A model generated the notes under the pieces. It searched no databases. It saw only the letters and a program-made list of their open reading frames with translations, and had not been told where the DNA came from. From contig NXFV01000003.1 in assembly GCA_002803225.1 (NCBI GenBank), forward strand, positions 1-57,421: a DNA stretch of 57,421 bases, given 5' to 3'. Source of the stretch: Gamarada debralockiae. Its lineage: Eukaryota; Ascomycota; Leotiomycetes; Helotiales; Hyphodiscaceae. Made by a program: the position numbers and the translations under genes. Positions 22,369 to 34,083 of the stretch are shown here, one piece after another. Numbering within the stretch: the first letter of the stretch is position 1; each line of letters begins with the position of its first letter.

Positions 22369-25081
22369 CTACTTCGAAGGTGCGGGCGTGGAGGACGGAG
22401 GCTCAAGTGTGTGTGTGTGTCCTTCAGCACGGATGATCTGGCCCTGGTCTTCTTGTCGACAGATGACGGTTCCGGAGATCCAGGGGTCGTCAAGAACTTC
22501 CGCCATCGTAGCTCGTTTCTTCGGATCAATTTCTAGCATACGTCCGATGATATGTCTGCTTTCTCTTGGCAAGAGACGCAGAAGACGCCATGGGCCCTTG
22601 ATAACTTCCGGTTTCCTGTCTCCTGTTGCAGCTCCATTTGATCCATTGGCGGCTTCGGACTTCGGTGTTGTGGGTCTTGAGGAGTTGTCGGGAATCGCGT
22701 CTCTGGCCGGGGTATCCAGATCGGTGGTAGATTTGGAGGGAGCGTCTGATAACCTTTTCATATCTGTTCCGGGGGTGGGAGTTGAAGCAAAGAGTTTGTA
22801 GGAATTGTCGGTCATTCGCGGCATCTTCCATGGGAATCGTCGTAGAGACATGCAGCAAAAGATGATTGCGAGGGACCAGATATCAGCTGGCTGAGGATCA
22901 TATTTCCGCTCGTCATAAACTTCAGGGGCCAAATATGGATCAGAGCCGACGATTCCTGGAAGGAATTAGTATGTGAAAGGGATCAAATCAAACGAGTACT
23001 CACCACTCGCGAAAACAATGCCGTTTTCAAATGGGTATTTGAAAACGCTAGCACTGCCAAAATCGATAATCTTCATGATACCATGTTCGTTCACAACCAC
23101 GTTATCGAGTTTCAAATCGCGATGTGCCAGGCCCATACTATGCAAGTACGTCACACCGCTGAGAATCTGCAAGAAGGAGCAGCTAATCTCTTCCCGCGAC
23201 ATCTTTCCCGTCATGACGATGGCGAAAAGATCATAGGGTGCGTACTCCATGACTTCGTACCATTTTCCTTTCTCGTGCACAATATCCAAAGTCTCAATGA
23301 TGTTGCCGTGATGTAAACTTGAACCCACACAGAACTCAGCGGTAACCTTCTTGGCGTACTCCTTTTCGGACTCGTATGAATGCCTGGCTCTGAACTCTTT
23401 CACAGCAAAGGTGGTTCCATCACTACTTCGCTTCATCAAACGCACTGAACCACCAGCTCCAGCTCCAAGTACCTTTCCGAATTTGCCGTATTTTGACGTC
23501 AAGCCATGATCGTCACCAAAAGGCAGTTGTTGAGGCGTCTTGTGATGAGGTGGTGTCTTGGTTCCTGACCGTGCGGACGGTGTCGGTGACGCAGCTCGTT
23601 TTGCCTTGTGATGACCGCCAATTTTCAAAAATCTCTTGAGCTCAGACATCGATCCGTGCTTGCTATTTAAACCAGAAGAGCTATCATCATTCAAATGCGA
23701 GAGATGATCCTTGCCACCGAATTTGTGTGAATGTCGCTTTTCTGGTTGTTGCGGGTTTACGTCGACGGCGCTTCGAGATGATCGAGGAAGGTTGACCGAA
23801 GACGAGCTGGGCGACGCCCTGTTCTTCGATCCGAGGGCCGCAAACTTGAATCGGTGGTCAATGGCGTCAAGATTTTTTGACTGCGGAGGGCGCTTGTGCG
23901 CGGCGTAGGGGTCATTTGCATCTCCTGCGGGTGTAAAGGGTTTGCTATAGACTGGAGCAGGACCACGGGATGGACTTTGTTCCCGGGAGGCCGGAACAGA
24001 GTCATGTGTACCCGGGCCAATCGAGAAAGCACTGTGGTGTTTTGAGTGCACGTCGCTCGACTCAGTTGTTGAATAGCTTGTAGGCCTAGTTGTGGCTCCA
24101 GCTGATCCAGGCCTAGAATCATCTATATTTGTCGTCGACGGTGACGTACCGGGTGGGGATATCTGTGGCGTGACAGCAGCAGGATCCGTGTCTGCCTCTA
24201 CCTTTTGAAGAGGGGCACCCTTCGCATGTCCTTCAGCAGTATCCCTCGACCGTGTCGCCGCAGGTGTAATTGGCGGTGAGTGCATCAAAGAGACTCGAGG
24301 GCTTTGGTGACCGGAAGAGGTCTGGGTGTTGTGTCGGCTGGCCTCGCGGGAGCTATCTTCGTTTGAAGGTGCCTGCAAGTTGGATGAAAAGATCAGTCAA
24401 GTGTAGGGAAGAAGAAGAAAGTTTTGAAAGAAATAGGACTGTCAATGCAAGAAGGTGGGGCGGATCTCGGAAGGCTTTCTGAATAGTGCGTGGGGTGGAT
24501 CTTGACAGCAGCTCCTCAATGCATATAATTGAGCGAAGCCGGCATCCCAGGGAAAATCGAGGAAGATTGAACTTGGCGATGGAAATGAGTTGTTCCATCT
24601 GGGCATGTATCATAAACACTTGCTTGCTGCCCCTTCGGGCTCTCGGCATATTTGGAGATCCGGTCTCGAGATTCTCAACGGGAGAATAAATGTAGACATA
24701 CCCTTGAAACTGGTAGAGAAACAGGCTCGAAAGCAAAGTGACTCAGTCGACGTCCTTGCAGTTGTGTTCCCTGAAGACTCTTTGACAATTCCTTCAATGT
24801 AGCTTCGTCGGTGCCGGGCTGTTGGCTTGAAATAGACTCTAGGCCCTTGTCCGGCTCTATCTCTTCGTTGACGGACGCGAATCGAACAGTGGGAGATCCT
24901 TCACCAGCTTCACTTTCCTTTCCCAGGGCGGATGTTGTGATAATATGCTCGGAGTCTGCAAGAACGTTTGTCAGTACGGCTTATTATTACGGTGGAAGCA
25001 TGGCGTAAAAGTGTCAAATGAATAGTAAGCCAGCGCACACGTACCAACGGGGCCTGAACCAGGCGAGTCTTGAGTAGCCAT
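22369..25081 (-). CDS. sat4: HAL4/SAT4-type serine/threonine protein kinase
   Basis: Exons 25081-25045, 24955-24702, 24372-23004 and 22955-22369 give 748 residues. About 390 N-terminal residues are low-complexity, rich in Ser, Pro and Thr. The kinase domain follows: glycine loop [11 protein letters not shown] (about 397), FAVKEF (Lys about 421), HRDLKLDN (about 515), DFGSASVF (about 534) and [20 protein letters not shown]. The insert with [17 protein letters not shown] before the last subdomains is typical of the fungal HAL4/SAT4 and Npr1-related kinases, which regulate potassium transporters and permeases at the plasma membrane. The C-terminus contains a coding CA/GT dinucleotide run (GHTHTLEPP). 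The first exon has only 12 complete codons, so the 5' end is the least certain part. Confidence 0.88.
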
Positions 25082-26891
25082 GATGGAGTAGAATATAAAG
25101 GAGTGTCCTCTGGGGAGGTCAGACACTAGGACCGAGTAGATCCCTTTGGAGGTTGCGGTGGATTGAATGATGCGAGCCTCTTAGACCAGAGAGAAGGAAA
25201 TCGTGGTGGGGCTAAATCGTGAAAGTCTCTTGAGCGGGCGGATCAGCTAAGACGGCGGGTTGACCGATAAAGTTTGCGCCAATCGATTGCACAACGTCAG
25301 AGGGGTAACTGGCAGCGGCGGAGGATGATGAAGCTTTGTACGAGTCGCGGCGGACTGGTAGAATATCCTAGAGAAGTTATGGCTCGTGGAGATACTGGAC
25401 CCGCGATGGGTAAAGCGATCTCAAGATACTGTATAGTAGGTATCTCTATCAACCAAGCAGAAGAGCGAATGCCGGCTGAAAGGCCCTTAGCGAATCGGTT
25501 TAACGTGCGAAGTGGGTGGGGTTGAAGAAATTCGATGAATAAGCAGGGATTACAGCATGCGTCTCTTAGGCATTGCTGATTGGGCAATAACAATTCTTTT
25601 GAAGAGATTTCGACTGCGAAAATGGGTTTGCCTTGTGCGCTTAGCAAAATAATAATACCTCCGTAAAGTCGGGCGAATTACTCAACCTGTGGATCAAGAG
25701 GTTGGCACGGAATCGGCGAACTCGGAATGGCAGCTCTTCCAACATCCGTGTTATTTTATGCCCCCCTGAGTTTAACTCGTTTATTCGTCTACACCGTTCA
25801 AGCAATAGTTGTTCAAGAGCAAGAGTCATCCTTATTTATTGTTCCTAGCACCAACAAATCTTCAGAGGCAAAGACGATGGCAAGCTTACGCCCTTGCATT
25901 TTTCTCTCGTTGGGGCAGCCACGTTAGAGAAATATTTCCGAAAAAAGACGTATTTTCTCAAAGCCCCGTTCCTTCAAGCTATGGATATCGGAGCCAACGG
26001 ATGTGTAAATCCCCTTAACTCCTTGCCCATTCGATCTTCTAGACTCTCAGGTGACTGAACTCTATCCTTAATTCCTGGACGTCATGGCATCTTTAAATGG
26101 TATGCCGAGGATGTCCTCTCTCGAAATCCGATTGCGGTGAGCTTCATCCAGCTACGACCACGTGATTCAGACAGAAAGGGGGCTTAGGGGGAGGGAGCCG
26201 CGGATCTGTGAGAATCCATAGCACTTGGAGATGTCCCTGCATTTTGAGTCTCTTCTGGCTCGGGAAGGGCCGTGGTAATCGATGTTAAAAGGCCCCTCAT
26301 CCTCCACAATGCTCCTGAGCCTATCGATCCTGAAATTGTATTTAACAGCACTTTTAAGGATCCATAGTCCAAAGGTACCTCAACGATTGAGCTTCTAGCC
26401 TGCCCCTATGACGCTGCAAAAGGCGGTTCCTTTTGACGGCATTGTAAACTATCATAATGGAATCCTGTAATGGGGCTATGAATAGAATGTTGCCTATGAC
26501 CGCGAAGTAGTGCCTTGGTCGAGTGGTGAAGACCCATTTATTCGACATCATATCGAGTCCATGCTATCGTACAACATGCCTAGATTGTACAATAATCCTT
26601 TTAACCCCGATGATATACGCCATTTTGCCCAACGCCGCCGCAATGTTAATGAAGACAATTTGAAGTACGAGACCACATCTTCCGTAGCTTCTCTGTCTCT
26701 CCCTTCACCCTCACTTCCAATTGGAAGCACTCAACCCTTATAATCCTCATCCATCCCATTGAGGACCCTAATCTCTCCCTCCAGCCCTACAGAGCACCCC
26801 GTCCCCTCAACCCAACCACCATCCTCCCCGCCCCTTCCTCTCCACCCCGCGCCCCCCACTCCCATTCCCTCACCATCATCCAAAACCCCCC
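25082..26891. other. 1.8-kb spacer upstream of the kinase gene
   Basis: No gene is supported. A rightward frame at 26510-26743 (containing MLSYNMPRLYNNPFNPDD) reads like protein but has no recognised family and no neighbouring exon. The stretch 26745-26890 is extremely C-rich on the + strand and adjoins the stop codon of the uL11m gene, so it is probably its purine-rich 3' UTR. Confidence 0.35.
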
Positions 26892-27432
26892 TCAAGGCTT
26901 AACAGCAACACCAACAGTCTTCGCCTGCGCAATAACACTCTTACATAGCCCCTCCAAACTCAATCCACTCAATCTCAACTCACTCTGCTTAATCTTCGCA
27001 ATCTCATACACATGCTTCAAACTAATCGTTCCCACAATCCCATTATCGTTTCCCCGTCCCTTCAATTTGCCCTTCTCCAGCTTCACGCCCGCTGCATTCA
27101 GTAACAAGTACGCTGTAGTAGGAGTCCGGAGTTCGAAATGGAAGGATCGGTCTGGGCGAACGGTGACGCGGGCGGGGATGGGAATGCCAGTTTGGATGTG
27201 TGCTGTGCGAGCGTTAAATTCCTGCTCTTTTCATCAGTAAAAAAATATCTTAGAGGTATGGGAAGGTCAATTGAAAGCTGGGGAGAGCTCGGGGAGAAAA
27301 TACCTTGCAGAAATCCATACTCTTCACACCTTTACTTCCCAGGGCGGGACCGACTGGCGGACTCGGGCTTGCTTGCCCAGCCCCTACGATCAGTTTCACT
27401 ACTTGATCTGTTGCTGCGCGTGCTTTTGACAT
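26892..27432 (-). CDS. mrpl19: Mitochondrial ribosomal protein uL11m
   Basis: Exons 27432-27304 and 27221-26892 encode 152 residues. The bacterial-type L11 signature is clear: [30 protein letters not shown], then [17 protein letters not shown] and [14 protein letters not shown], close to the family's usual 140-155 residues. uL11 forms part of the GTPase-associated centre of the large subunit, here of the mitoribosome because it is of L11 and not eukaryotic L12 type. There is no long presequence, as in yeast Mrpl19. The 82-nt intron splits the N-terminal domain after Lys43. Confidence 0.93.
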
Positions 27433-28255
27433 GGTGGTTGTGCTTAGATGTTTCGAGGTTGGGAGGATGATTTCGAGGTGAGCTGGGCAACGGCTGGAAA
27501 ATTTGATGAAGCCTGAGGCGCAAGGCTGAGATGCTTTCTGTTTCGTCGATTTCCATCTCCACTCAAGTTAAGCATCCGAAAGAGTTGACTTGATCGAAAC
27601 AAGATGAAAGCCCCGAAGTTGTCAGATTAATGCTACAGTCTCTTTAATCATCATTATCCCAAGCTGGGATTTTAAAGTGCAGACTTACAACAATGGTTAA
27701 GTGCCTACCAAAAATTTGCCATTTTTCCCCCAAAATTCTGCAATGATCGAGTTTTCAACAGCCGTCGAGCAAGCTCGGATAACTTTTTTTTATTCCAGAT
27801 AATGTTACGGCCTTAAATAAAATGATATGTCACTTAGCTAGTAGCTCACATCAGATTTCAGTCTTCTTTGATTGGTTCGAAATGGTTATAGTGTAGAACG
27901 GGTCGAGTGGTGATAGACAGTTATTGCTGGAGTCTTATCCATTCTCCTTATCCTCTTTACAACTTTATATATTTTTAATTCAGAGCAGGATCATTGCCTT
28001 TCCCGCGATACAGTCAGCTAGAATGCAGCGTTTGAACTGAAGAACGCTGTTTCCCTAGGTGGGCGTCAGCCGTATCATCCGACGAGAGAGCCTCAGCAGA
28101 CGAGCCCAACAACCCGCGAATTCTAAGAAAGACTGAGTTTGGACGACGGAATTGCATAATTACCTAAATCATGCCTTCTTCCCTTCAACCTCGCCCCCCA
28201 ATCTCCGCACTGCTCCTAAACCCAGCCCGCGGCAATTTCGAATCCATCTCACTCC
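27433..28255. other. Intergenic spacer
   Basis: 823 bp, partly AT-rich (27620-28000), between the uL11m start and the 3' end of the MFS pseudogene. A T-run lies near 27787. No gene or RNA recognised. Confidence 0.35.
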
Positions 28256-30303
28256 CTACACATCCGAGGTCATCTGAACCACACCCTCCTCAAGCCTTCC
28301 CCATTTAATAGCCATTCCACGCTCCCGAACAGCCAAGCACTGAATCACCACAATCACCATTAACGCTGCGATCACAAAACCAAAAGTGGGCGGGAATCCA
28401 CGTCCTGTTTGTTTAGTCAACATCTGACCCTACGCTTTGAAATTCAAAGATAGATTGTGAGGCGAGCTTACTGAATGCGGGGGCCATAGTTTGTGAGAAG
28501 ATTACTATGGGCAGCCATGTTGCTACAGCATATTGCATTCCGTTCATGCTGCTTATCACTAGAGCTAGCTCGACGACGTCGCCGGGGCAGAGTTCGTTCA
28601 CCCATGTGTAGCTTGAAGTTTGATGTTAGTGATTGATTGGGAAGAGGGAATGGGGGAAGGAGTACAAGATGACTGTCATCAGTTGCACGCCTGATGTGAG
28701 GAAGGCGAATTCTTTCAAGCGGATACTTGGTGGCCAGACGGCTAGGATGGCGTTCGGTATGAGACCGTATGTCTGAATTTGTTAGTTATCTGGCATATCT
28801 GACATGTCAAGGTGCTTACCAGAGGTCCGAAAACGAAGATTACTCTACTACCAGTGTAGTCCGAACCAAAACCCTACTGTTTCATTTGCTTAGCAGTATC
28901 TAAACGTAGGAACTGTCATCACTCACCACGAGGATGCAGGACACTGAGATTAGGTTTGTTCCGGTTGGAATGACATTTGGCTTGACGACCGAGAAGTGCT
29001 AGGACTTAAGCCAGATTCTATCCCCTTGCTTGACAGCTAGAGCCGTAGAATTATTTGGTGTTATTCTTACCTTTCGGTTATGGGAGTAGGAAAGAACGTA
29101 CAATGCAGCCAAGTGTGAATGCATACCATCCTATATTTCCACGTCAGTAACTGGTTGCAGCGCCAAGTCTCTCAAAATACGTACTCCATCTCCCGGATAT
29201 ACGCTTAAAAGTCGCAAACGTGATCTTCACGGGCGCAGCCTTCCCAGCTTTCTCAATCCTTTCAAGAGCAAGCTGGCACTCATCTTTAGTGAGAAACCAT
29301 GCATGACTCTTGTGTGGCGTATCCGGAAAGAAGGAAAAGGTCGCAAATCCGACAGGCACTGTCGTGCATCCACAGACGATGTAAAGCCATCTTCATCCTG
29401 CAAGCCCTGGGTGTCCGTTGAGCGATTTGTATACCGCTGCTTGCTGGACAAGAGCACTAGGATTAGCTTGCGAGTCTTAGTACTGTCGACGTTCAACTTG
29501 AAACGTATCTGATAACCACCAAATGCTGACCCTAGTGGCGCTGTCATATGAAAAATAGCAACTCTCTTCGCCAGTTCCGTTTTCGTATACCTTCACAACC
29601 TCATCAGCATCTCAATCCTATCTCCCATCCTCCCTTCATCAACCTACCAAGGACCAAGGACAAACAGCAAACAAGGAAAGAACGAGATCTCAAAGAACTC
29701 AACCAGAAACCTGAACGCATAGTGTTGGTTTACGTTCTGTATCCCAGCTTGAGCAATGGTAAAGACTCCCCAACCGATCTCCATACATGGCAGCCAGTAG
29801 CTTGGCCGGATTTTCCGGACGATTAGAGTTGAGGGGATTTGTATTGCTCTGTAGGCGCAGGTGTTCGCTGTTCCCCGAGATGTTGTTAAGGGTTGATTTG
29901 GGGAGCGAAAGAGAAAGGCTTCGTACGGCATAGGTGTATCGATTTCCGTACATCTTTAGATCTTCTTGCCTTCCGCTAATGTAGACATTTGTCAGATTGC
30001 CTTGATCGAGGTATTTCAAATAAAGCCAATCTTTGAGTGACTTCACGAAACGAGAAGGATGGAAAAGTATTGCATACGAAGAATCCCAACCTGCCAATAG
30101 TCAAGATCGAGAAGTCAAGCTTGCGGAGGAGTTTTCGTTCTTCAGCCGACTTCAAATGCATACCTGTATCCTATATAAAGGAACGAAATTGTCAAGATAC
30201 ATTAGACTTTGGACCTTCAACCCTTCCTCTCTCCGGAATTACTTACCGACTTCTTCGGAGTTGGCTCCGTCATCTGGACATCGTTTGAAATCTTGCTCAA
30301 CAT
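28256..30303 (-). pseudogene. Broken Dal5-type MFS transporter (anion:cation symporter family)
   Basis: Many exons together spell a nearly full Dal5/Tna1-like transporter: MLSKISNDVQMTEP at the start, LRKLDFSILTIGRLGFF, YLDQGNLTNVYISG, IRPSYWLPCMEIGWGVF, YAFRFLVEFFEISFFPCLL, MTAPLGSAFGGY, DTPHKSHAWFLTKDE, NVIPTGTNLISVSCILV, FGSDYTGSR, LVISSMNGMQYAVATWLPIV and a final TMD ending near 28256. Three lesions break it. A TGA at 29396-29394 replaces the Trp of GWRWLY, a TAG at 29001-28999 falls in IWLKS-stop-HFSVVK, and the donor after SAFGGYQ (29518-29517) reads AT instead of GT. The exon joining LGCI to IWLKS also seems shifted. Intact relatives take up allantoate, ureidosuccinate, nicotinate or similar anions. 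It is head-to-head with a broken nitrilase. Confidence 0.82.
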
Positions 30304-30670
30304 CGAAAACTGATTTAAGATGTTGATGCTTCGAGCGGTACTTCGAGTGTTGAATTCGTCGACTCAAAAGTTAATAGTCATTCGAATAACAGTTCGAGCG
30401 AGTGATTTCCGGTAAGATTATGGCTCAAGAGTGGATTGAAGGCTGTCATAGGTGATTGTGTAGATGAATGTGTTATCGAGGTCAACCCCACAGTCTGGCT
30501 AGGCGGGATAGATTGGAGAGCGGGAACTTGACTCGAGGACTTTACCTCAACTCAACGTTACGCATCCAACAAGTTACATGACCAGCTGATTAATTAATGT
30601 CTATATGTAACACGAAGCTACCGTTCAAAATGGTAGGAGAAACAATCATAGCAAGTAAATGCTATCCCTA
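30304..30670. promoter_or_regulatory. Former divergent promoter between two pseudogenes
   Basis: About 370 bp between the start of the MFS pseudogene (leftward) and the first recognisable nitrilase exon (rightward). TTAATTAA-like sequence occurs near 30591. No regulatory site can be proven. Confidence 0.35.
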
Positions 30671-30687
30671 ATGGTAGTCCTAATTTC

Positions 30688-31846
30688 TAGTGGGGCAGAT
30701 GTGCTCAACTTCGTCCATGAAGCACAACCTCTCTCAAGTTGAAATTTAGTTTGGAAAGCTGTAGCAGCAGGAGCAAAGGTCCCTCATTCCCTCCCTGTTC
30801 CGTATCATTCCTCTTTCTCCTTCTATTCCCATTCCTCTTTCAATCACAATTCTCAAGTGAGCCTGCCATCCGGACGCTCTTCCTCCCAGAAACTAGTGAC
30901 TATATCTACTTTTATCTCCAACCTACCTTTCTCAGGAAGATTACTCATTATTAAGCAAAACAGAGGCACTCTTCCTCCCCGAGGTCTCAGACTGCATGTC
31001 GCACTCACCACCCGAGAGTGTCTCTTTGGTCCTACATGTGGACTCTTCCCCCTACGTCTTAGGTCTCCAACACCTAGCAAAAACAAACCATCTCGCCATA
31101 AACGCCGGTCTCCAGTCCTCAAAGAAAATCCGAAATAACAGTATATGGATCGACGAAGAGGGTGAGATAGTGCAACGTTATCAAAAGTTGCATCTTTTCG
31201 ATACGGACATTAGGGGGGCAAGTGGCTAGGGAGAGCGAGTGAGTCTATATCTTGAGAATTTTGAGGAGGGCAAGGTGAAAGTTTGGAGTCAAGTCGGATG
31301 ACGATATGTGGGTAGTGTGTTCGAAGAATGTCCCGGGATCCATCCCCCGTTCCAGCCACCTGTTGGGAAAGTAGGGCTACAAATATGCTTCGACGTGCCT
31401 ACTCCCTTTTCTCTCTTCTCCTTCCCATCTCCCACCCCTCTCGCATCATCAAACTCTACCCAACACCCCAACAGCTACGCTACCCCGAGCCTGCCCTCTC
31501 CCTGAAGCGTCTCAGCGCTCAACTCATAACCTACAGTTCCACCTTCACCGTCCCAATAGGCAAAGCGCACTGGGAACTCCTCCTACGAGCTCGAGCTATA
31601 GAAACGCAATCTTATGTCGTAGCTGCTGCGCAAGCAGGACATCATAATGAGAAGCGAGAGACGTATGGACATTCGATTATTGTTGGGCCTTGGGGCGAGG
31701 GGTTGGCTGAGCTGGGAGGAGAGTTTAATGGGCCTGACATAGCGACGGCGGTGGTTGATACGAGTTATGTGGAGAGGATTAGGAGGGAGTTTCTGTTGAG
31801 CGGACGGTAGGATGTTTATGCTGAGCTCTAGGGAACTCCAGATGAG
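30688..31846 (+). pseudogene. Broken nitrilase-family (carbon-nitrogen hydrolase) gene
   Basis: The pieces in order are VGQMCSTSSMKHNLSQVE (30690-30743), LVWKAVAAGAK, ALFLPEVSD then PPESVSLV, NNSIWIDEEGEIVQRYQKLH, PPFQPPVGKVGLQICFD (catalytic Cys present), RYPEPALSLKRL, GKAHWELLLRARAIETQSYV and ERIRREF. These follow the nitrilase/Nit2-type order with Cys in QICFD. Lesions: a frameshift at about 30743 that brings TAG at 30747-30749; another at a run of six G residues (31213-31218) that leads to TAG at 31227; and a TAG at 31808 in front of DVYAEL, the normal last residues. At least one intron (GAC to CTACGCTACC, starting about 31397) still has good borders. Family members hydrolyse amides or nitriles. 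Confidence 0.8.
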
Positions 31847-32125
31847 ACCAAGAAGGAAATGACTCGAGGAAAGGCGGTTAGGACTGTAAGGATGTTGGAT
31901 TGCCTTACGGTATGATTATGTGATGGAGCTAGCAAAAGCCAGAGGCTACAAACGAGCCTGTCAATAGTTAGAAAGAACAAGGAAGCTTTGCTGCAGAAAG
32001 TAGCTCCTCTTTCGTATGAATTCTCCGCAATCCTCCCTTGAAAACGCCAATGTGCATAGCAAAGCAAACTCTTCCCACCCATGCTCCACAAAACCACAAT
32101 ACCTGACCAAAAAACCCTGAAGTGA

Positions 32126-33669
32126 TCAACCGGAAGTATTAGCACTTCCCTCACCATCCGCCAATCTCTCCCGCTGAACCATAACACGCTCGTTGCAAAT
32201 ATCAATGAACATCTCGAACTTCTGGATCTGCTTGTCCTTCAAGACTAACTGCTCCTTCAAGTGCTCGACGTCCTTACGCCATTCCTCCTTAACTTTGGTG
32301 ACCTCAGCCTGCGCGTTCGCGACCTCGGTTCGAAGTTCGGCGCGCAGCTTCTCTTCGAATGTCATGGGTGGCTTCTTGTAGAATGTGGGGAGGGATTCCA
32401 TGGCGGTGGCTTCGACGCGGGAGGGGTCTCGCTTGATGGCTGCGCGGGCATTGTAGATGTCTCGGGGGAGGTAGCGGACGGTAGGGTTTTCACGGTGGAG
32501 GATTTCGAGGGTTTCCTTGACGGAGACACCTGGGATTTCAATTAGTATTAGAAGTAAAAAGAAGATTAGGATATCAACTTACCATTCTCTTCAAGAGCCT
32601 TAACAGCAGCAATAGCCTTAGGATCCAACTTTCTCGCACCAGGATGCTCGGTAGGACTCTCACTAGGAGGATGATTGTGTGTGAGATGCTCGCCATCAAT
32701 ACGACCTCTAAGGATCCAAGCCGTCTTCCCCTCAAGACCAAAGACACCGAACTCACAGCCACACTTGCGGGACTTAGTCTTTCGCTGCCGTTGCTCTCCA
32801 GGAACTTTCTCCTTGTTGTTTCCTCCTCGGTCACAGATCAAAAAGACCTTCTTGAGACCTCTGTTGTCGCGCTTAGATCGTCCGATAACGAAAGCATAGC
32901 CGTGCGCAAGAGCGTGAGCTTGTGCTGCGGAGAAGAGAGCTTCGAAGGTTGGGTAGCTGCCGCCTGGTGGTGGAGACAACATCTCTCCTTGAACAATGGG
33001 TGGATCGGCTGGAGGACCATGGGCGAGCATGGAGTGTTCGGGAGTACCCCCGAGTTGTTGATCGATAGCAAGCTGGGGGTCGATGAGAGACATGTCATTG
33101 TCGCCGGGAGATGAGTCTTGGGGTCGAGATCCGAGGTTTGAGCCGGCGGGAGACGCGTTCATGGACGGTCGCTGCGCGCTCAGGTTTTGGAGAGCCGGAG
33201 AGGCATTTTGAGATTGTCTCGAAGCGCCGAAGTCGCGAGTGGTATTGCCAGTGGCGGGAGTATTAACAGCATGGTTGACGCTCATGGGTTGGCTTTGTGG
33301 AGTTCCATTGAGCGGCATGTGGATTGTTGTGCCGAGGGGAGGAGGGTTACGACGTTGAGGAGTGTTGGAGCCAGAGCCGGCTTGAGGATTACTCAAGACG
33401 CCCTGCGCAATCTGCTGCTCTGCGGACGCCACGCCATTGCCATTTTGTCGAGGACCTGCTTGGGGACCGTTCGGCGTGTATGGGGTAGTGTAGGGAGAAT
33501 TGTGTTGTTGACGGATTCCACCTCGAGTTGGTCGAGCAAAGCCTGCCGTCTGTGGTGAAGGGGTTGGGAGGTTTGGCTGCAATGGCTGCTGACCCTGGAA
33601 TACGTGGGCTTGAGATCGTGTTTGGGCGTACGCAGGGTTCGTGTTGCCCTGTGGAGTTAATGAAGACAT
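32126..33669 (-). CDS. FAR1/MULE-type DNA-binding protein with coiled coil
   Basis: Exons 33669-32583 and 32529-32126 encode 496 residues. Residues 1-230 are low-complexity (Gln, Pro, Asn, Ser, Gly). Residues about 238-335 hold a FAR1-like zinc domain: YPTFEALFSAAQAHALAHGY, KVFLICDRGG, RKCGCEFGVFG and a final H-x-H in GEHLTHNHPPSE. This is the DNA-binding domain found at the front of Mutator-like (MULE) transposases and in plant FHY3/FAR1 regulators. The segment DPKAIAAVKALEENGVSVKE and TVRYLPRDIYNARAAIKRD also resembles MULE proteins. No transposase catalytic domain follows; a basic/acidic coiled coil (AELRTEVANAQAEVTKVKEE) ends the protein. A domesticated transposon-derived transcription factor is the best reading. 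Confidence 0.85.
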
Positions 33670-34083
33670 AGTCCAGGTCTTTCGTTCGATGCGTCGAATT
33701 TGTGCGTAGACGTATCAAATTGTGGGATGGGTCATGAAGGAGGAGTGTCGAGATCAAACGAGGGCGGAGTTAGAAATCGAAAATGTGGTGGGCCGGGAAT
33801 GGGCCTTGACGAATCATAACGGCGCAAGACATTCACGTGATGAGATAGTAACGAGCTCTCCCCAACCACCTTGCTCAAACCCTCAAAAAAGTGGAGGATA
33901 TTCAGTGAGGATCTATTACTTACTTATACTAACATAACGACAACACCCCGCGAGTTTCCAGGGGTATAACTTCCAACATCTCTCGCAGTGTCCTGTACGG
34001 AGTACCCGTATCCCTTTTCCTATATTCCATATGCCCCATAGCTCATGCCACCTTTCCCAGATATCTTTCTGTCCTCTCATTGT
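33670..34083. other. Intergenic spacer
   Basis: 414 bp between two leftward genes, presumably the promoter of the FAR1-like gene. Nothing specific recognised. Confidence 0.3.

Noticed and set aside
22400..22425. GT dinucleotide microsatellite
   Set aside because: Only a few units long and part of the kinase coding sequence (HTHT); noted there and not as a separate repeat locus.
26510..26743. Rightward frame of 77 residues as a small gene
   Set aside because: No recognised family, no upstream or downstream exon, and low confidence in the start; composition alone is not enough.
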